Source of the DNA: an uncultured Rhodanobacteraceae bacterium
GTDB taxonomy: Bacteria; Pseudomonadota; Gammaproteobacteria; Xanthomonadales; Rhodanobacteraceae
Direction of reading: 5' to 3'
NCBI GenBank assembly: GCA_937902695.1
Contig: CALFNI010000316.1
Location: forward strand, 1 to 8,117
DNA: 8,117 bases
The notes under the pieces were generated by a model. The model saw nothing but the letters and a program-made list of their open reading frames with translations, did no database searches and had not been told where the DNA came from. A program made the position numbers and the translations under genes. Below, one piece after another: positions 7,197 to 8,117 of this stretch (the stretch's first letter is position 1; each line of letters starts with the position of its first letter).

Positions 7197-7424
7197 CGCG
7201 ATCCCTTGTGCTTTGCAACAGCATAGCAGGCGAGCGTGGCCGGGAGGCCCGGCGCGCGTTGTACACCGGCCCGTTTTCTTCAATGAATGGAAGGCCTTAG
7301 CGAATGTTCAGCGATTCGATGTTTTAATCGCCGCCAGCGCAGAACGCGTCACGCCGGGGCACACCGGCGCGGTGACCGTCGACATGACCGGCACCGAACG
7401 CGTCGCCCCGAGGTGGAGATCATC
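7197..7424. promoter_or_regulatory. Divergent intergenic region between cysS and the glycine-zipper gene
   Basis: These 228 bases must hold the promoters of both divergent genes. The part from about 7265 to 7330 is clearly richer in A+T than its surroundings. For the rightward gene, TTTAAT (7323-7328) matches the -10 consensus at 5 of 6 positions, but no good -35 is at the right distance. For cysS, TATGCT (7225-7220 on the minus strand) is a weak -10 about 24 nt before the start codon. Short stem candidates are GCCGGG/CCCGGC (7239-7253), GCGATT/AATCGC (7311-7331) and a bulged GTCAC-GCCGG stem (7348-7376). None is strong evidence for a named regulator or riboswitch. Confidence 0.4.
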
Positions 7425-7991
7425 ATGAAGTTGAAATGTGCACTCGTCATCGCGCTGATGGCTGCGATGACCGTGTCGGCGCAGGCGCAGCAGGACCGCC
7501 CGCCGCCGCGGGACGCGCGCTATGACGCGCCGCCGCCGGCCGAGAACACCAAGATCGCGTACGCGGACGTGCTGCGCGTCGATCCCGTATACGACCGCGT
7601 GCAGTCCGGTGGCGCGCACGAGGAATGCGAGGACGTGCCCGTCGAGCGCCATGTCGACAGCGGCAACAACAACGCGGCCGGCACCGTCATCGGTGCGATC
7701 GTCGGCGGCGTGCTGGGCAACACGGTCGGCAAGGGCGACGGGCGCAAGGCGGCGACAGTCGCCGGCGCGGTGGTCGGCGGCGCGGTCGGCCATGGCGTCG
7801 CGAGCCAGGACGATCGGTACTACGCCGGCCCCGAGCGCCGTTGCCACATGGTGCAGGACGCCGCCGAGGAGCGCCGCATCGTCGGCTACGACGTGCAGTC
7901 CCGCTATCGCGGCGACGTATACATGTCGCGGCTCGATTACGATCCGGGCGAGCGTGTGCGCGTCCGTGTCAGCGTCGCGCCGACCGATTGA
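7425..7991 (+). CDS. Exported glycine-zipper 2TM domain protein
   Basis: A 188-residue envelope protein of unknown precise role. Residues 1-21 form a Sec signal peptide: MKLK, then a hydrophobic stretch ending in SAQA, with likely cleavage before Gln22. There is no lipobox, so it is not a lipoprotein; Cys5 sits in the n/h-region. A Pro/Arg-rich linker follows, then a glycine zipper from about 84 to 127 (AAGTVIGAIVGGVLGNTVG and VAGAVVGGAVGHGVA, split by KGDGRKA), the pattern of the Rick_17kDa_Anti/2TM_2 family. The C-terminal part, with VGYDVQSRYRGDVYMSRLDYDPGERVRVRVSV, is a common companion of this domain. Cys68 and Cys140 flank the zipper and could form a disulfide. The start at 7425 is chosen for the signal peptide and GGAG (7415-7418) 6 nt upstream; the frame is open to 7287 but the extra part is Arg-rich and not signal-like. 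It appears to be transcribed alone. Confidence 0.88.
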   Translation: MKLKCALVIALMAAMTVSAQAQQDRPPPRDARYDAPPPAENTKIAYADVLRVDPVYDRVQSGGAHEECEDVPVERHVDSGNNNAAGTVIGAIVGGVLGNTVGKGDGRKAATVAGAVVGGAVGHGVASQDDRYYAGPERRCHMVQDAAEERRIVGYDVQSRYRGDVYMSRLDYDPGERVRVRVSVAPTD

Positions 7992-7996
7992 CGCCG

Positions 7997-8081
7997 CCCG
8001 TCGTCCCCGCGGAGGCGGTGAACTCGTGCCTGCGCTCCAGCCGCCCAAGGCGGCGGGTCCCCGCTTTCGCGGGGACGACGA
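7997..8081. repeat. Palindromic dispersed repeat, copy 2 (decayed)
   Basis: A second member of the repeat family seen between pabB and mltG, starting 5 nt after the glycine-zipper stop codon. The left end (7997-8011) matches 2240-2254 exactly over 15 nt. The right part 8047-8081 matches 2283-2317 at 32 of 35 positions, with 27 in a row identical. The left arm after 8011 has diverged, so the long hairpin of copy 1 is lost; what remains is a terminal match plus two local stems: GCCGCC-CAA-GGCGGC in the centre, and GTCCCCGC-TTTC-GCGGGGAC (8057-8076). The latter is a perfect 8-bp stem, but no U-run follows directly, so a role as rho-independent terminator is weak. The remaining bases to 8117 show nothing recognisable. 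Confidence 0.8.
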
Positions 8082-8117
8082 GCAGGGTTTTATTGCACTG
8101 CACAGCGATTCCCGATA

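Noticed and set aside
5793..7226. 477-codon forward frame opposite cysS
   Set aside because: It is antisense to an intact cysS with all catalytic motifs, has shadow-frame composition and no domain.
7239..7253. Hairpin upstream of cysS as an attenuator or T-box
   Set aside because: It has only 6 bp, no specifier or antiterminator features, and T-boxes are not expected in gammaproteobacteria.
7197..7283. N-terminal extension of cysS upstream of ATG 7196
   Set aside because: The extra 29 residues (Cys-rich and non-homologous) precede the conserved start, and AAGGGA sits at the proper distance from 7196.
1..8117. Mobile islands, CRISPR arrays, tRNA or rRNA genes, defence or toxin modules
   Set aside because: No spaced direct repeats, integrase or transposase, RNA gene signature or composition shift was seen; the genes present are core functions apart from the two short palindromic repeats.

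Overview
The window is a stretch of a high-GC (about two-thirds G+C by eye) gammaproteobacterial chromosome. Gene order and protein style look most like the Xanthomonadales and relatives: the tail of the fatty-acid cluster (fabF), then pabB, mltG (yceG), tmk, holB and a type IV pilus PilZ protein of the kind that does not bind c-di-GMP. The organism assignment is inferred from gene order, protein character and a dispersed repeat. No 16S or other marker is present.

Layout: positions 1-5309 (+ strand) read as one operon-like run. It holds the 3' two-thirds of fabF, then pabB (aminodeoxychorismate synthase component I, folate), a 94-bp palindromic repeat, mltG (endolytic transglycosylase), tmk (thymidylate kinase), holB (clamp-loader delta prime) and pilZ. 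The mltG/tmk and tmk/holB junctions are both 4-bp ATGA overlaps, and holB/pilZ are 10 bp apart, so translational coupling is likely. The only sizeable gap is the 155 bp between pabB and mltG, and it is filled mostly by the repeat.

Positions 5336-7196 (- strand) hold cysS (cysteinyl-tRNA synthetase) followed by sufE (sulfur acceptor for Fe-S assembly). The two overlap by 17 bp and converge on pilZ across a 26-bp gap. Both gene products handle cysteine or its sulfur. A 228-bp divergent intergenic region (7197-7424) separates cysS from a + strand gene for an exported glycine-zipper 2TM protein (7425-7991). A second, more decayed copy of the same palindromic repeat family follows that gene from 7997 to about 8081. 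The last 36 bases show nothing recognisable.

The genes are ordinary core housekeeping genes. I see no phage, IS transposase, CRISPR, defence or toxin system. The points worth a second look are the repeat pair (one copy sits exactly where the mltG start should be and keeps the frame open), the alanine in place of the PabB catalytic lysine, the motif-less PilZ, and the cysS-sufE overlap.
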